Source: Rhodoblastus acidophilus
GTDB lineage: Bacteria; Pseudomonadota; Alphaproteobacteria; Rhizobiales; Beijerinckiaceae
Direction of reading: 5' to 3'
NCBI RefSeq assembly: GCF_025961575.1
Contig: NZ_JAOQNX010000011.1
Coordinates: 79,350 to 143,349 of the forward strand
Length of the DNA stretch: 64,000 nt
Of the stretch, positions 18,945 to 28,654 are shown one piece after another. How positions within the stretch are numbered: the stretch's first letter is position 1; every line of letters starts with the position of its first letter. The notes beneath the pieces were generated by a model. That model saw only the letters and a list, made by a program, of their open reading frames with translations. It had not been told where the DNA came from and did no database searches. A program made the translations under genes and the position numbers.

Positions 18945-19937
18945 TCAGTCGGCGATCAACACCTTCCGGCATTCTGGCGGCAAGGCCGACATGGTCATCG
19001 CCGGTCTTGGCTTGGCGTTGGGATTTGGTTGCGGATGAAGAATTGAGGGCTTGAACCAAAAAGCGAGCGATTCGTCGCAGCCATCGCCCGGCGGGACAGG
19101 ATCCTGCTCCTTGCAGACCTCGCTGCCGTCAGGACATGCGATACGAACATGGAAGTGGTAATTGTGCCCGTAGTACGGGCGCACCTTGTTCAACCATGAT
19201 CGGTTGCCGGTGGCGTCGCGGCAAAGCGCTTTTTTGATCGCAGCGTTGACGAAAATGCGTTCCACGACGGGATCGAGCGCCGCCGCGCGGATGATCGCGA
19301 GCTGCCCTGGCGTCCAAACGGAGCGGTCGACGTCGAGACCGTCGGAGCGGACCATGTTGGTCGCCGACATTTCCTCGCGTTCTCGCCGGGTGAGCTGGCG
19401 ATCCGGCATCGGAGTCAACCAGATGTCGGCGTCCAGACCGATCTGGTGCGAGGCGTGACCGGTGATCATCGGGCCGCCGCGCGGTTGCGACATGTCGCCG
19501 ACGAGAATGCCAGGCCAGCCCGCTTCCGTGGGTGCTCTCGCCGAGAGATTTTCAAGGAAACGCACAAGATTGGGATGGCCCCACATGCGATTGCGCGAGA
19601 TGCGCATGACCTGCCAGGTTTCGCCGTTCACGGGCAAAGCCTTGGCGCCGGCGAGGCAGCCTCGAGAGTAAAAGCCGATCGCTCGCGCCGAAAGATCGGC
19701 GGGCTCGGTTGCGCGTCCGAACAGTTCCTTCGCCGGCGTACTCGGATCATTCGGGTTTGCGAGGGGCGGCAAGGGCTTGGGGTCCACCGAGCCGATGGTC
19801 TGGCCGAACACTTGGGTTGAGCATAGCAATGTGAAGCCGAGACCTAGAAAGAGTGTGTCACGCCAGCACAGCGACCGAGCGTTTGAATAATTTCCGTCAA
19901 CCTTTACGCCAGTTTGACCTTTACCCGCGAAGCTCAT
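18945..19937 (-). CDS. mepA: Penicillin-insensitive murein endopeptidase MepA
   Basis: 330-residue periplasmic zinc endopeptidase that cleaves D,D- (and some L,D-) peptide cross-links in peptidoglycan. A basic N-terminus and hydrophobic segment (about residues 27-46, ending FGQT) form a signal peptide. The zinc site lies in GHASHQIGLDADIW, where His164 and Asp171 align with the E. coli ligands, and in YYGHNYHFHVRI. Conserved cysteines near the C-terminus could form disulphides. It is divergent from an L,D-transpeptidase gene; the two 5' ends overlap within about 50 bp. Confidence 0.93.
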   Translation of the reverse strand: MSFAGKGQTGVKVDGNYSNARSLCWRDTLFLGLGFTLLCSTQVFGQTIGSVDPKPLPPLANPNDPSTPAKELFGRATEPADLSARAIGFYSRGCLAGAKALPVNGETWQVMRISRNRMWGHPNLVRFLENLSARAPTEAGWPGILVGDMSQPRGGPMITGHASHQIGLDADIWLTPMPDRQLTRREREEMSATNMVRSDGLDVDRSVWTPGQLAIIRAAALDPVVERIFVNAAIKKALCRDATGNRSWLNKVRPYYGHNYHFHVRIACPDGSEVCKEQDPVPPGDGCDESLAFWFKPSILHPQPNPNAKPRPAMTMSALPPECRKVLIAD

Positions 19938-19988
19938 GCTGCAATCCTATGGAAACAAAGGCTAAGGCCTGGGTCCGTGGGGGCGTTC

Positions 19989-20546
19989 ATGCGTATTTTC
20001 ATTCGTTTTTTTGCGCTCATTGCAGCGCTGGTCCTTGCGCCAATGGCGGCGCAAGCCAAAGTCCAAATTTCCGTCGACTTGTCTTCCCAGCGCATGGTTG
20101 TGAACTCCGGCAGCGGAGCATCCTATTCCTGGCCGATTTCTTCGGCGCGCGCTGGTTATGTCACTCCTCGAGGCACCTATCATCCCACGAGCCTTCAGAC
20201 GATGCATCGCTCGAAGAAGTATCACAATTCGCCGATGCCTCATTCCATTTTCTTCAACGGTGGCTACGCCATCCACGGAACTTATGCCGTTGGCGCGCTG
20301 GGCCGGCCTGCTTCTCACGGATGCATCCGCATCTCGCCGGCCAATGCGGCGACGCTGTTTTCGTTGGTGCGGCAGGAAGGCGCCGTGATCAATATCTATG
20401 GCAATGCGCCCGTCCGCCATTATGCGCATGCGCACCACAGAAAGCATGTCCACGTCGCACACCGCTCTTACCACCGGGCCCTTGGCTACGCGCCGGCGCC
20501 GACGCAGAGAGTGCAGAGCATTTTTGGCAGCGTGATTCGCGAGTGA
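19989..20546 (+). CDS. L,D-transpeptidase (YkuD family) with His-rich tail
   Basis: 185-residue periplasmic enzyme expected to make 3-3 peptidoglycan cross-links or attach proteins to the wall. A signal peptide (residues 1-23, ending AAQA) precedes the YkuD domain, whose active site IHGTYAVGALGRPASHGCIRIS gives His96, His110 and catalytic Cys112. Residues 144-163 contain eight histidines in 20 positions (HYAHAHHRKHVHVAH region), which is unusual. I chose the ATG at 19989 because the signal peptide starts there. It is divergent from mepA. Confidence 0.9.
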   Translation: MRIFIRFFALIAALVLAPMAAQAKVQISVDLSSQRMVVNSGSGASYSWPISSARAGYVTPRGTYHPTSLQTMHRSKKYHNSPMPHSIFFNGGYAIHGTYAVGALGRPASHGCIRISPANAATLFSLVRQEGAVINIYGNAPVRHYAHAHHRKHVHVAHRSYHRALGYAPAPTQRVQSIFGSVIRE

Positions 20547-20556
20547 CGAAAGGGGT

Positions 20557-20829
20557 TTAGGGAACCGACGGGGGATCGTAACGCAGCTTCAGTCCGATAA
20601 TCAGAAGATTGAGTAGAATCGTGATCACGTTGAACACGATGATGGATATGGACTGCAGGAGGATCCCGTAGACCAGCCACAAGCTGCAGCCGACCACGAA
20701 TGCGATCTGCGTCACAAGCGATATCGATTTGGCGTCACGACTCCGCAAGATTTTTACAGCTTGCGGAGTCCAGCACAGGGTTGTCAGGGTGCCGGCGCTG
20801 AAGCCGACGATTTCCGTCATGAGATTCAT
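20557..20829 (-). CDS. SemiSWEET-type small sugar transporter
   Basis: 90-residue protein of the MtN3/saliva/SWEET family with one three-helix bundle. Two copies must dimerise to form the pore. The PQ-loop motif CWTPQAVKILRSRDAKSISL is clear in helix 1, and helices 2 and 3 follow. Such proteins facilitate sugar movement down a gradient; the substrate here is unknown. GAGG lies 7 bases before the ATG. It follows hrcA in the same direction, with about 23 bp between. Confidence 0.85.
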   Translation of the reverse strand: MNLMTEIVGFSAGTLTTLCWTPQAVKILRSRDAKSISLVTQIAFVVGCSLWLVYGILLQSISIIVFNVITILLNLLIIGLKLRYDPPSVP

Positions 20830-20852
20830 CGCTGATCCTCACCCTGCAGGTC

Positions 20853-21941
20853 TCAGGGTCCGCCGAACAGGCGCGCGAGCACACGCGCGGTATAGTCGAC
20901 CATCGGGACAACGCGCGCATAGTTGAGGCGCGTCGGCCCAATTACGCCGAGCACGCCAACGATCCGCCGTTGCGAATCGTGAAAAGGCGCGGCGATCATC
21001 GATGATCCGGACAGGGAGAACAATTTGTTTTCCGAACCGATGAAAATTCGAACGCCGTCGCCGTCCTCGGCGCGCGCCAGCAAGTCGATCACGTCGCTCT
21101 TTGTTTCGAGGTCGTCGAAGAGCAATTTGATTCGCTCGATGTCGGCCATGGCGCTGACATCTTCCAGGAGATTTGCCTGGCCGCGGACAATGAGGTTTTG
21201 CGCGGCGCCCTCGGGACCCGCCCAGATGGCCAGCCCCAGGGAAACCAGCTTCGCCGTGAGCGCGTCGAGTTCAGACTGGGCGGCGGCGCGCGAGGACTCG
21301 ATCTCTCCGCGCACCTGCGCCAGGGTGCGGCCTTTTACGCGCGCATTCAGGTAATTGCCGGCTTCGACGAGCGCCGATTGCGGGAGGTCTGCAGGAACGG
21401 GAAGGATGCGGTTTTCGACGGACCCGTCCTCTGAAACCAGAATCGCCAACGCCTTTTCGGGCTCCAGTCGCACAAAGTCGATTTGTTTCAGCCTATTGTT
21501 CTCTTTGCTCGTGAGAACCACGGCGGCGCCGCGCGAAAGGCCGGACAGGAGACTCCCAGCCTCGGCCAAGGCCTCGTCTATGCTCCTCGCCCGCGAGGCC
21601 GCATGAATTTGCGCTTCGATCTGGCGGCGGTCGACGTCTGTCAGGTCGCCGATTTGCAGGAGCGAATCGACGAAAAATCTCAGGCCAAGTTCGGTCGGGA
21701 GACGGCCAGCGCTGGTGTGCGGCGAAAAAATCAGTCCAAGACTCTCGAGGTCTTGCATGACATTTCGGATGGACGCCGCCGAGAGCGGCATCGGCAAAAT
21801 GCGCGACAGTTGCCGCGAGCCGACGGGGTCGCCGTTAGCCAGATAAATTTCGACAATGTTGCGAAAAATCTCGCGCGACCGCTCATTCAGTCGCGACAAG
21901 GCGCCTGCGCTCGACAAGGGAAAATCTGAATTCGCCGACAT
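20853..21941 (-). CDS. hrcA: Heat-inducible transcription repressor HrcA
   Basis: 362-residue repressor that binds the CIRCE element upstream of groESL/dnaK-type operons. The N-terminal winged-helix covers [30 protein letters not shown] and [16 protein letters not shown], followed by the GAF-like HrcA domain ending in [22 protein letters not shown]. The usual partner grpE is not adjacent; the gene sits between coaA and a SemiSWEET. No CIRCE repeat is visible upstream. The ATG at 21941 is preferred to a TTG one codon earlier. Confidence 0.95.
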   Translation of the reverse strand: MSANSDFPLSSAGALSRLNERSREIFRNIVEIYLANGDPVGSRQLSRILPMPLSAASIRNVMQDLESLGLIFSPHTSAGRLPTELGLRFFVDSLLQIGDLTDVDRRQIEAQIHAASRARSIDEALAEAGSLLSGLSRGAAVVLTSKENNRLKQIDFVRLEPEKALAILVSEDGSVENRILPVPADLPQSALVEAGNYLNARVKGRTLAQVRGEIESSRAAAQSELDALTAKLVSLGLAIWAGPEGAAQNLIVRGQANLLEDVSAMADIERIKLLFDDLETKSDVIDLLARAEDGDGVRIFIGSENKLFSLSGSSMIAAPFHDSQRRIVGVLGVIGPTRLNYARVVPMVDYTARVLARLFGGP

Positions 21942-21968
21942 CAAGCGTGACTCGTACAGGCCTGAGTT

Positions 21969-22958
21969 TCAAAGCTTCCGGAGTGCGACCTCTTCGATGC
22001 GATGGCTTGGCCCCTTGGTCAGAATGAGACTTGCTCTCGCACGCGTTGGCAAGATGTTTTCATGCAGGTTGCGCAAGTTTATCCGCGTCCAGATGTCTCG
22101 CGCGATCTTCTCGGCTTCCTGATCGCTGATGTCGGAATATCTTTTGAAATAGGATTTGGGGTCGCGAAACATGGTCGAACGCAGCCGCATGAAACGGGCG
22201 ATGTACCATTTCTCCAGCAGCGCCTCGTCGGAGTGCAGGTAGACAGAGAAATCGAAGAAGTCCGAAATGAAAGGCGTTTCCTTGCCATCCCGAGGCGGAC
22301 GACTCGGCAGGAGGACGTTGACGCCCTCAACGATCAAGATATCCGGGCGGTCGACCGTAATCACCTCGTCAGGAACGATGTCATAAGTCAGATGAGAGTA
22401 AACGGGGGCTTCGACTCGCCGTTCTCCGGCCTTGACCGCCGAAAGGAAGCGAAGGAGACGGGCGCTGTCATAGCTCTCCGGAAAACCCTTTCGATCCATC
22501 AGGCGTTGGCGCTTGAGCTGGGCATTCGGCAGCAGAAACCCATCGGTCGTGATCAAGTCGACCTTGGGGGTGTTGGGCCAGCGCGACAAAAGCGCCTGCA
22601 AAACGCGCGCGGTGGTCGATTTTCCCACGGCGACGGAACCGGCCACACCGATAATGTAGGGAACCTTGCCGTCAGCGCCCAGGAAACGTTGCGTCGCCTT
22701 GAAAAGCCCCTGAGTTGCCGCGACGTAGAGGGCCAGCAAGCGCGACAGAGGCAGGTAAATCGCGGCGACCTCGTCCATTGAAATCGGATCGTTGATGGAC
22801 TGCAACCGGTGAAGGTCGTCAATCGTCAACGTCATCGGGGTGTCGGCGCGCAATCCGGCCCACTCGTCGCGGGTAAACCGGCGATAGGGCGAAAGGTTTT
22901 GGCGCGGCTGATCCAGCGCTTCATTTCCGATGTCGCGGACCAACTCGACCAAGGCCAT
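21969..22958 (-). CDS. coaA: Pantothenate kinase, type I
   Basis: 329-residue enzyme catalysing the first, feedback-inhibited step of coenzyme A synthesis. Walker [46 protein letters not shown] and the C-terminal [15 protein letters not shown] are the type I signatures. It follows hisE within 17 bp, the usual rhizobial his-coaA arrangement, and precedes hrcA by about 27 bp. Confidence 0.96.
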   Translation of the reverse strand: MALVELVRDIGNEALDQPRQNLSPYRRFTRDEWAGLRADTPMTLTIDDLHRLQSINDPISMDEVAAIYLPLSRLLALYVAATQGLFKATQRFLGADGKVPYIIGVAGSVAVGKSTTARVLQALLSRWPNTPKVDLITTDGFLLPNAQLKRQRLMDRKGFPESYDSARLLRFLSAVKAGERRVEAPVYSHLTYDIVPDEVITVDRPDILIVEGVNVLLPSRPPRDGKETPFISDFFDFSVYLHSDEALLEKWYIARFMRLRSTMFRDPKSYFKRYSDISDQEAEKIARDIWTRINLRNLHENILPTRARASLILTKGPSHRIEEVALRKL

Positions 22959-22974
22959 TCTCCGTCTCCGACTT

Positions 22975-23304
22975 TCACCCCTGGCTGGCGCGGGAGGCCT
23001 TTTCCTGATGTCCCGACTGGTGCGTGCGCCGGGCGAGTTCGGCGATCACATCCTGCAACGGAACGCCGCCGTCTTGAAGCAAGACCAATAGATGATACAG
23101 CACGTCGGCGGCTTCCATCTTGAGGCCCGCCTTGTCGCGTTCGACCGCCGCGATCACCGCCTCAACCGCCTCTTCGCCGAATTTTTTGGCGATCCGGGAG
23201 ACGCCGGATTCGAGCAACGACTTGGTGTAGGACTTGTCGGCGGAGGCCTGGGCTCGGCTGGCGATCAGCGCGGCCAAAGTGTCGAGCGTGAAAGGTTCGG
23301 TCAT
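22975..23304 (-). CDS. hisE: Phosphoribosyl-ATP diphosphatase HisE
   Basis: 109-residue enzyme hydrolysing phosphoribosyl-ATP in histidine biosynthesis. The MazG-like helical core is recognisable: [29 protein letters not shown] and the [11 protein letters not shown] metal-binding helix. A stand-alone HisE, not fused to HisI, is normal for Alphaproteobacteria. Its start overlaps the hisF stop by four bases. Confidence 0.95.
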   Translation of the reverse strand: MTEPFTLDTLAALIASRAQASADKSYTKSLLESGVSRIAKKFGEEAVEAVIAAVERDKAGLKMEAADVLYHLLVLLQDGGVPLQDVIAELARRTHQSGHQEKASRASQG

Positions 23305-24083
23305 TGAACGCTTGAGGTTTGAGGGTCGAGGCGCATGGGCAAGCCGGCTTTCGCCATATAACTCTTGGCCTCGCCTATGGTGAATTCGCCGAAGTGAAAA
23401 ATGGAGGCGGCAAGGACCGCGCTGGCGTGACCCTCGCGAATCCCGTCGACCAGATGCTCCAGAGTGCCCACGCCGCCGGAGGCGATCACCGGAATGGAAA
23501 CCGCGTCGGCGATCGTGCGGGTCAGTTCGAGATCGAATCCCGATTTGGCTCCATCTCGATCCATGGAGGTCAACAGGATTTCACCGGCGCCGAGCGACGC
23601 GACCTCCTGCGCATAGGCCACCGCGTCAATGCCCGTCGGCTTGCGGCCGCCATGGGTGAAAATTTCCCAGCGTTTGGGTCCGACCTGTTTGGCGTCGATG
23701 GCGACGACAATGCACTGGCTGCCGAATTTTTCCGCGCCTTGGCGGACGAAGTCGCGGTTGTGCACGGCGGCCGTCATGATCGAGGCCTTGTCGGCGCCCG
23801 CCAGCAGCAGATTGCGGATGTCGTCGATGGTGCGAACGCCGCCACCGACGGTCAAAGGCATGAAGCATGCCTCGGCCGTGCGCCTGACCACGTCAAAAAG
23901 AACCCCGCGCTCCTCGTGGCTCGCGGTGATGTCGAGGAAGCAAAGCTCGTCGGCGCCGGCGGCGTCATAGGCGATGGCGCATTCGACGGGGTCGCCGGCG
24001 TCGCGCAGATCGACGAAATTCACGCCCTTGACCACACGGCCGTCCTTGACGTCGAGGCAGGGGATCACGCGAGCTTTAAGCAA
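23301..24083 (-). CDS. hisF: Imidazole glycerol phosphate synthase cyclase subunit HisF
   Basis: 260-residue (beta/alpha)8 barrel that with HisH makes imidazole glycerol phosphate and AICAR. The catalytic aspartates are in [20 protein letters not shown] and [15 protein letters not shown] place the start at the TTG at 24083 because the universal family start is [12 protein letters not shown] and GGAG lies upstream. The longer ORF to 24206 has an arginine/proline-rich lead with no family match. It lies about 20 bp after hisA and overlaps hisE. Confidence 0.95.
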   Translation of the reverse strand: MLKARVIPCLDVKDGRVVKGVNFVDLRDAGDPVECAIAYDAAGADELCFLDITASHEERGVLFDVVRRTAEACFMPLTVGGGVRTIDDIRNLLLAGADKASIMTAAVHNRDFVRQGAEKFGSQCIVVAIDAKQVGPKRWEIFTHGGRKPTGIDAVAYAQEVASLGAGEILLTSMDRDGAKSGFDLELTRTIADAVSIPVIASGGVGTLEHLVDGIREGHASAVLAASIFHFGEFTIGEAKSYMAKAGLPMRLDPQTSSVQ

Positions 24084-24103
24084 GATTTGGGACTCCGTTC
24101 GCG

Positions 24104-24853
24104 CTAGGCGGCTTTGCGGGATTTGATCAGGGCGAGCGCCTGCTGGGGGTCGAGGCGGCCATCGTAGAGCGCGCGGCCGGTGATGGCGCCAGCGAGTTTT
24201 GCGCAATCGGGCTGCAGCAGCCGCTCGATGTCGGCGATCGACGCCAGGCCACCCGAGGCGATCACTGGGATCACGAGGGCATCTGCCAAGGCCAGGGTCG
24301 CCTCGATATTCAAGCCCTTCATCGCGCCGTCACGCGAGATGTCCGTGTAGATGATCGCGGCGACGCCGGCATCCTCGAATCTCTTGCCCAGTTCGACGGC
24401 GGTGAGTTCCGATGATTTCGCCCAACCGTCCACGGCGACCAGACCGTCGCGGGCGTCGACGCCGACGGCGATCTTCCCGGGATGCAGACGCGAAGCCTCG
24501 CGCACAAAAGCGGGGTCGCGGACGGCGGCGGTGCCGATGATGACGCGATCAACCCCCTTCTTGAGCCAGCCGTCGACGGTGCGCATGTCGCGAATGCCGC
24601 CGCCGAGCTGCACTGGCATTTTCTTGAGGCGGCCGAGGATCGCATCCACGGCGTTGGCGTTCATCGGCTTGCCGGCGAAGGCGCCGTCGAGATCGACGAC
24701 ATGGAGATATTCAAATCCCTGGTTCTCGAAATTTTCGGCTTGCGCGGCGGGGTCGTCGTTGAAAACCGTGGCCTGCGCCATGTCGCCATGGATCAGGCGC
24801 ACGCATTGCCCGCCCTTCAAATCAATCGCCGGAAACAGAATCACGGGCGCCAC
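24104..24853 (-). CDS. hisA: ProFAR isomerase HisA
   Basis: 249-residue barrel enzyme carrying out the Amadori rearrangement of ProFAR to [19 protein letters not shown] with the catalytic Asp, [15 protein letters not shown] and [14 protein letters not shown] with the second catalytic Asp are all present. It overlaps hisH by 13 bases and feeds HisHF, the next enzymes. Confidence 0.96.
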   Translation of the reverse strand: MAPVILFPAIDLKGGQCVRLIHGDMAQATVFNDDPAAQAENFENQGFEYLHVVDLDGAFAGKPMNANAVDAILGRLKKMPVQLGGGIRDMRTVDGWLKKGVDRVIIGTAAVRDPAFVREASRLHPGKIAVGVDARDGLVAVDGWAKSSELTAVELGKRFEDAGVAAIIYTDISRDGAMKGLNIEATLALADALVIPVIASGGLASIADIERLLQPDCAKLAGAITGRALYDGRLDPQQALALIKSRKAA

Positions 24854-25491
24854 CTCAAAAAGTTGGAAATCAGCCGCAGACCCATGATCTGGCTTTTTTC
24901 GGGATGGAATTGCACGCCGACAACATTGTCCCGGCCGACGATGGCGGTCAGAGGTTCGCCATAGTCGGTGGTCGCCAGCACATGCGCTGGATTGGCGGCG
25001 CGCAGATAATAGGAGTGGACGAAATAGGCGTGCAAGCCGGACTCGCCGGTCGGGATATCCGCAAGGATCGGATGCTGAACGTTAGCGCTCAAGCTGTTCC
25101 AGCCCATGTGCGGGATTTTCAGCGAGGGGTCTTTGGGTTGGATGGGAGCGACCTCGCCGCCGATCCAGCCCAGCCCGGGCGTGACGCCGTGTTCGAGACC
25201 CCGATCCGCCAGCAATTGCATGCCTACGCAAATGCCGAGAAACGGGGTCCCCCGTTTCTGCACGCATTCGGTCAGGGCTTCGAGCATGCCGTCGATCGCG
25301 AGCAATCCGCGCCGGCAATCCGCGAAAGCGCCGACGCCGGGCAGAACGATGCGATTCGCGGTTCGGACGGCCTCTGGGTCGCTGACGATGCTGATCGTCT
25401 CTCCCGATTCGCCTTCCCGGGCGGCTCTCTCAAAAGCCTTCAGGGCCGAATGCAGGTTGCCGGAGCCATAATCGATGATGGCGACGCTCAC
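24841..25491 (-). CDS. hisH: Imidazole glycerol phosphate synthase glutaminase subunit HisH
   Basis: 216-residue class I glutamine amidotransferase supplying ammonia to HisF. The nucleophile elbow [13 protein letters not shown] contains the catalytic Cys. YFVHSYYL and [10 protein letters not shown] carry the His-Glu pair. [10 protein letters not shown] is the typical N-terminus. The start overlaps the DUF2628 gene by four bases. Confidence 0.96.
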   Translation of the reverse strand: MSVAIIDYGSGNLHSALKAFERAAREGESGETISIVSDPEAVRTANRIVLPGVGAFADCRRGLLAIDGMLEALTECVQKRGTPFLGICVGMQLLADRGLEHGVTPGLGWIGGEVAPIQPKDPSLKIPHMGWNSLSANVQHPILADIPTGESGLHAYFVHSYYLRAANPAHVLATTDYGEPLTAIVGRDNVVGVQFHPEKSQIMGLRLISNFLRWRP

Positions 25492-25928
25492 GAGCGCGGC
25501 TCCTGGCTGAAAGAGGGGTTCGGCGTGGCGGTGAACATGGGCGCGTCTTGCGTCATCTTGGCGTTGATCCGATCAAAATATATGCGTTCGGCGTCCCGCG
25601 ATGTTTCTCCGAGGCTCAAGCCTTGGAGCAGCATGCCCCGGCGGGACAAAGCATCCTCGCGGGCGCGATCGGCTTCGTAGCCGAAGGCCAATGCGCCCAA
25701 AGAATAGACAAGCGCCGCGACGGCGGCGTCAAGACGCAGGGTCGAGGCCAGAACGCCGACGATCACGGTCCAGAGCGCCCAAAGCCCAAGCATGCGCCAG
25801 AGCCGATGTCTGAGCGCCCAGACCGGAGTCAACAAGAAGGCCAGGCGATCAAAGCCCTGGCGGACGAAAACCGCGCGTTCGGCGGCGTCAAGCGTCCCCG
25901 CAGGCTGATAAACCGAGTAGAGAAACAA
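25488..25928 (-). CDS. DUF2628 family membrane protein
   Basis: 146-residue protein of the DUF2628 family, usually found between hisB and hisH in rhizobial genomes, as here. It begins MFLYSVYQP, has a basic segment, then two or three hydrophobic stretches (about residues 44-66 and 69-83), and ends in a polar tail rich in Pro, Ser and Asn. Function is unknown. Conserved linkage with histidine genes is known from relatives but does not prove a metabolic role. Confidence 0.75.
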   Translation of the reverse strand: MFLYSVYQPAGTLDAAERAVFVRQGFDRLAFLLTPVWALRHRLWRMLGLWALWTVIVGVLASTLRLDAAVAALVYSLGALAFGYEADRAREDALSRRGMLLQGLSLGETSRDAERIYFDRINAKMTQDAPMFTATPNPSFSQEPRS

Positions 25929-25943
25929 TGGCGCTTCGCTCGC

Positions 25944-26534
25944 TCAGAGCGCTCCCTTCGTCGAAGGAATACGATCTGCCTGCCGTTCGTCAATGGCGAC
26001 GGCGCGGCCGATTGTTCTTGCGACGCCCTTGAAACAGCTTTCGGCGATGTGGTGGTTGTTCACGCCATAAAGCGTCTCGATATGCAGGGTGAGCCCGGCG
26101 TTTTGCGCAAAGGCTTGAAAGAACTCCCGCACCAGTTCCGTGTCGAATTCGCCGATCTTGGCGTTGCTGAACGCGGTCTTGAACACGAGAAAAGGGCGTC
26201 CGGACACGTCGACGGCAACCCGCGTCAGCGTTTCATCCATGGGGATCATGGCGTCGGCGTAGCGGACGATGCCGCGAAGCTCGCCCAACGCCTGTCGAAA
26301 CGCCTGACCAAGGGTGATGCCCACATCCTCGACGGTGTGGTGCTGGTCGATGTGGAGGTCGCCCTTCGCCGTGATTTCGAGGTCCATCAGCGAATGACGG
26401 GCGAGTTGATCGAGCATATGGTCGAAGAAACCGATGCCGGTCGAGATCCTGCTCACGCCGGCGCCGTCCACGCGAATCTTGACCGAAATCTCGGTTTCCT
26501 TGGTTTTGCGCGTGATTTCAGCTTGTCGCGTCAT
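25944..26534 (-). CDS. hisB: Imidazoleglycerol-phosphate dehydratase HisB
   Basis: 196-residue manganese enzyme dehydrating imidazoleglycerol phosphate. Metal-binding signatures [30 protein letters not shown] and the later [14 protein letters not shown] are intact. It is the monofunctional form without the HisB-N phosphatase. First gene of the leftward his-coaA cluster, divergent from hslV across about 140 bp. Confidence 0.97.
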   Translation of the reverse strand: MTRQAEITRKTKETEISVKIRVDGAGVSRISTGIGFFDHMLDQLARHSLMDLEITAKGDLHIDQHHTVEDVGITLGQAFRQALGELRGIVRYADAMIPMDETLTRVAVDVSGRPFLVFKTAFSNAKIGEFDTELVREFFQAFAQNAGLTLHIETLYGVNNHHIAESCFKGVARTIGRAVAIDERQADRIPSTKGAL

Positions 26535-26674
26535 TGTTCCTTCCCGGGCGGAGCAACGTCTCCTTTAGCAAATGGACAGCGCGGGCGCCACTGCGACTTG
26601 GTCAGGCCTTGCAAGCCTCGCATGGTCGCAATAGATGCGGTTTGCAGCCGCTTCAGCGTTGCGACGGAGAGCCT

Positions 26675-27244
26675 ATGGCCGACGATTCAAAATCTTCCAC
26701 GATGCACGCGACCACCATTGTTCTGGTGCGCAAGAATGGGAAGACGGTCATCGCCGGCGACGGGCAGGTGAGTCTTGGCCAGACCATCATCAAGGGCAAC
26801 GCCCGAAAAGTTCGGCGCCTCGGAAAGGGGCAGGTCATCATCGGCTTCGCCGGCGCCACGGCGGACGCGTTCACGCTGTGCGAGCGGCTCGAGGCCAAGC
26901 TGGAGCAATATCCCGGCCAGCTGCTGCGCGCCTGTGTCGAACTGGCGAAGGATTGGCGCACCGATCGCTATCTGCGTCGCCTGGAGGCGATGATGCTGGT
27001 GGCCGACAAGACCAGCGCCCTGGTTCTCACCGGGGCTGGTGATGTCCTCGAGCCCGAGCCCCAGGCGCAAGGGTCGGTGATGGGGATCGGCTCCGGCGGA
27101 AATTACGCGCTGGCCGCCGGCCGCGCACTGATCGAAACCGATCTGGACGCGGAAACCATCGCGCGCCGGTCTCTGCAGATCGCGGCGGACATTTGCGTCT
27201 ATACCAACACCAATATCGTCGTCGAAAGCCTCGATTCGCTCTGA
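26675..27244 (+). CDS. hslV: ATP-dependent protease subunit HslV
   Basis: Proteolytic subunit of the HslUV (ClpQY) machine; 12 subunits form two rings with N-terminal threonine nucleophiles. The catalytic Thr is in [12 protein letters not shown]. Upstream of it is a propeptide of about 12 residues ([12 protein letters not shown]), longer than the single Met of E. coli and usual in this class. The [20 protein letters not shown] and [10 protein letters not shown] segments are family hallmarks. The ATG at 26675 has GGAG upstream. hslU follows after 13 bp. Confidence 0.95.
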   Translation: MADDSKSSTMHATTIVLVRKNGKTVIAGDGQVSLGQTIIKGNARKVRRLGKGQVIIGFAGATADAFTLCERLEAKLEQYPGQLLRACVELAKDWRTDRYLRRLEAMMLVADKTSALVLTGAGDVLEPEPQAQGSVMGIGSGGNYALAAGRALIETDLDAETIARRSLQIAADICVYTNTNIVVESLDSL

Positions 27245-27257
27245 GCAGGATAGAACC

Positions 27258-28559
27258 ATGACCGATTTCTCTCCTCGCGAGATCGTTTCGGAACTCGACC
27301 GTTTCATCATCGGGCAGAAGGACGCCAAGCGCGCGGTCGCCATCGCGCTGCGCAACCGCTGGCGGCGCCTCAAGCTCGAAGGCATGATGCGCGATGAAGT
27401 GCTGCCGAAGAACATTTTGATGATCGGGCCGACCGGATGCGGCAAGACCGAGATCGCCCGCCGGCTGGCGCGACTGGCCAATGCGCCGTTTTTAAAAGTC
27501 GAGGCGACGAAATTCACCGAGGTGGGCTATGTGGGGCGCGATGTTGAGCAGATCGTGCGCGATCTCGTCGAGATCGGCATTGCGCTGGTGAAGGAAGGCA
27601 AGCGCCGCGAAGTGGCCGCACGTGCGCAACTGGCGGCGGAAGATCGCATTGTCAGCGCGCTGGTCGGTCCGAACGCGAGTTCGGCGACCAAGGATGCGTT
27701 TCGGAAAAAATTGCGTGCCGGCGAGATGGAGGACAAGGAGATCGAGATCGAGTTGACAGCGGCGTCCAATCCCGCGCTGCCAATGTTCGACCTACCAAAC
27801 ATGCCGGGCGCCTCCGTCGGCGCCATCTCGCTCGGCGACATTTTCGGCCGGGCCGCTCAACCCAAGCGGCAGCGGATGAAGGTCAAGGAGGCCTATGCGC
27901 CGTTGCAGGCGGAGGAGGCCGAAAAATTGCTCGATCAGGAGCAGATCGTGCGACACGCGCTGCGCGAGGTCGAAAACAGCGGCATCGTCTTTCTCGATGA
28001 AATCGACAAGATTTGCGCCCGGGACGGCCGCGGGGCCGATGTCTCGCGCGAGGGCGTCCAGCGTGATCTGCTGCCGCTGATCGAGGGCACGACCGTCGCG
28101 ACCAAGCACGGCGCGGTCAAGACCGACCATATCCTGTTCATCGCCTCGGGCGCCTTCCATGTCGCCAAGCCCTCAGACCTGCTGCCGGAACTGCAGGGCC
28201 GGTTGCCGATTCGCGTTGAACTGTCGTCCCTGGACGAAGAGGATTTCAAACGAATCCTGACCCAACCCGAAGCGAGCCTTGTCAAGCAATATCGGGCCCT
28301 GATGGCGACAGAGGGGGTGGACCTTCAGTTCACCGATGACGCCATCGACGCCTTGGCGCGCATCGCGGTTCAGGTGAACTCCAGCGTCGAGAACATCGGC
28401 GCCCGCCGGTTGCAGACGGTTTTGGAGCGCGTGCTCGACGATGTGAGTTTCTCCGCAAGCGACAATTCCGGCCAGACGGTCGTCGTCGACGGCCCCTATG
28501 TGGAGGCGCGCGTCGGCGACCTCGCCGCCAACGTCGATCTGAGCCGCTTCATTCTTTAG
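27258..28559 (+). CDS. hslU: ATP-dependent protease ATPase subunit HslU
   Basis: 433-residue AAA+ unfoldase capping HslV. N-terminal [15 protein letters not shown], Walker [16 protein letters not shown], Walker [13 protein letters not shown] and the sensor region [13 protein letters not shown] match HslU. The inserted I-domain lies between Walker A and Walker B, and the C-terminal DLSRFIL tail that docks into HslV is intact. Confidence 0.97.
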   Translation: MTDFSPREIVSELDRFIIGQKDAKRAVAIALRNRWRRLKLEGMMRDEVLPKNILMIGPTGCGKTEIARRLARLANAPFLKVEATKFTEVGYVGRDVEQIVRDLVEIGIALVKEGKRREVAARAQLAAEDRIVSALVGPNASSATKDAFRKKLRAGEMEDKEIEIELTAASNPALPMFDLPNMPGASVGAISLGDIFGRAAQPKRQRMKVKEAYAPLQAEEAEKLLDQEQIVRHALREVENSGIVFLDEIDKICARDGRGADVSREGVQRDLLPLIEGTTVATKHGAVKTDHILFIASGAFHVAKPSDLLPELQGRLPIRVELSSLDEEDFKRILTQPEASLVKQYRALMATEGVDLQFTDDAIDALARIAVQVNSSVENIGARRLQTVLERVLDDVSFSASDNSGQTVVVDGPYVEARVGDLAANVDLSRFIL

Positions 28560-28654
28560 TGGCCGGATCTGATGGGCGGCCGATCCGACGGGCCTCTTGC
28601 CAGCGGGGCCGCCGAACGCCATAAGACCGCATCTTTCGATCCGTGCGGTCCCAA

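Noticed and set aside
21942..21968. CIRCE element upstream of hrcA
   Set aside because: The gap is only 27 bp and has no TTAGCACTC/GAGTGCTAA-type inverted repeat.
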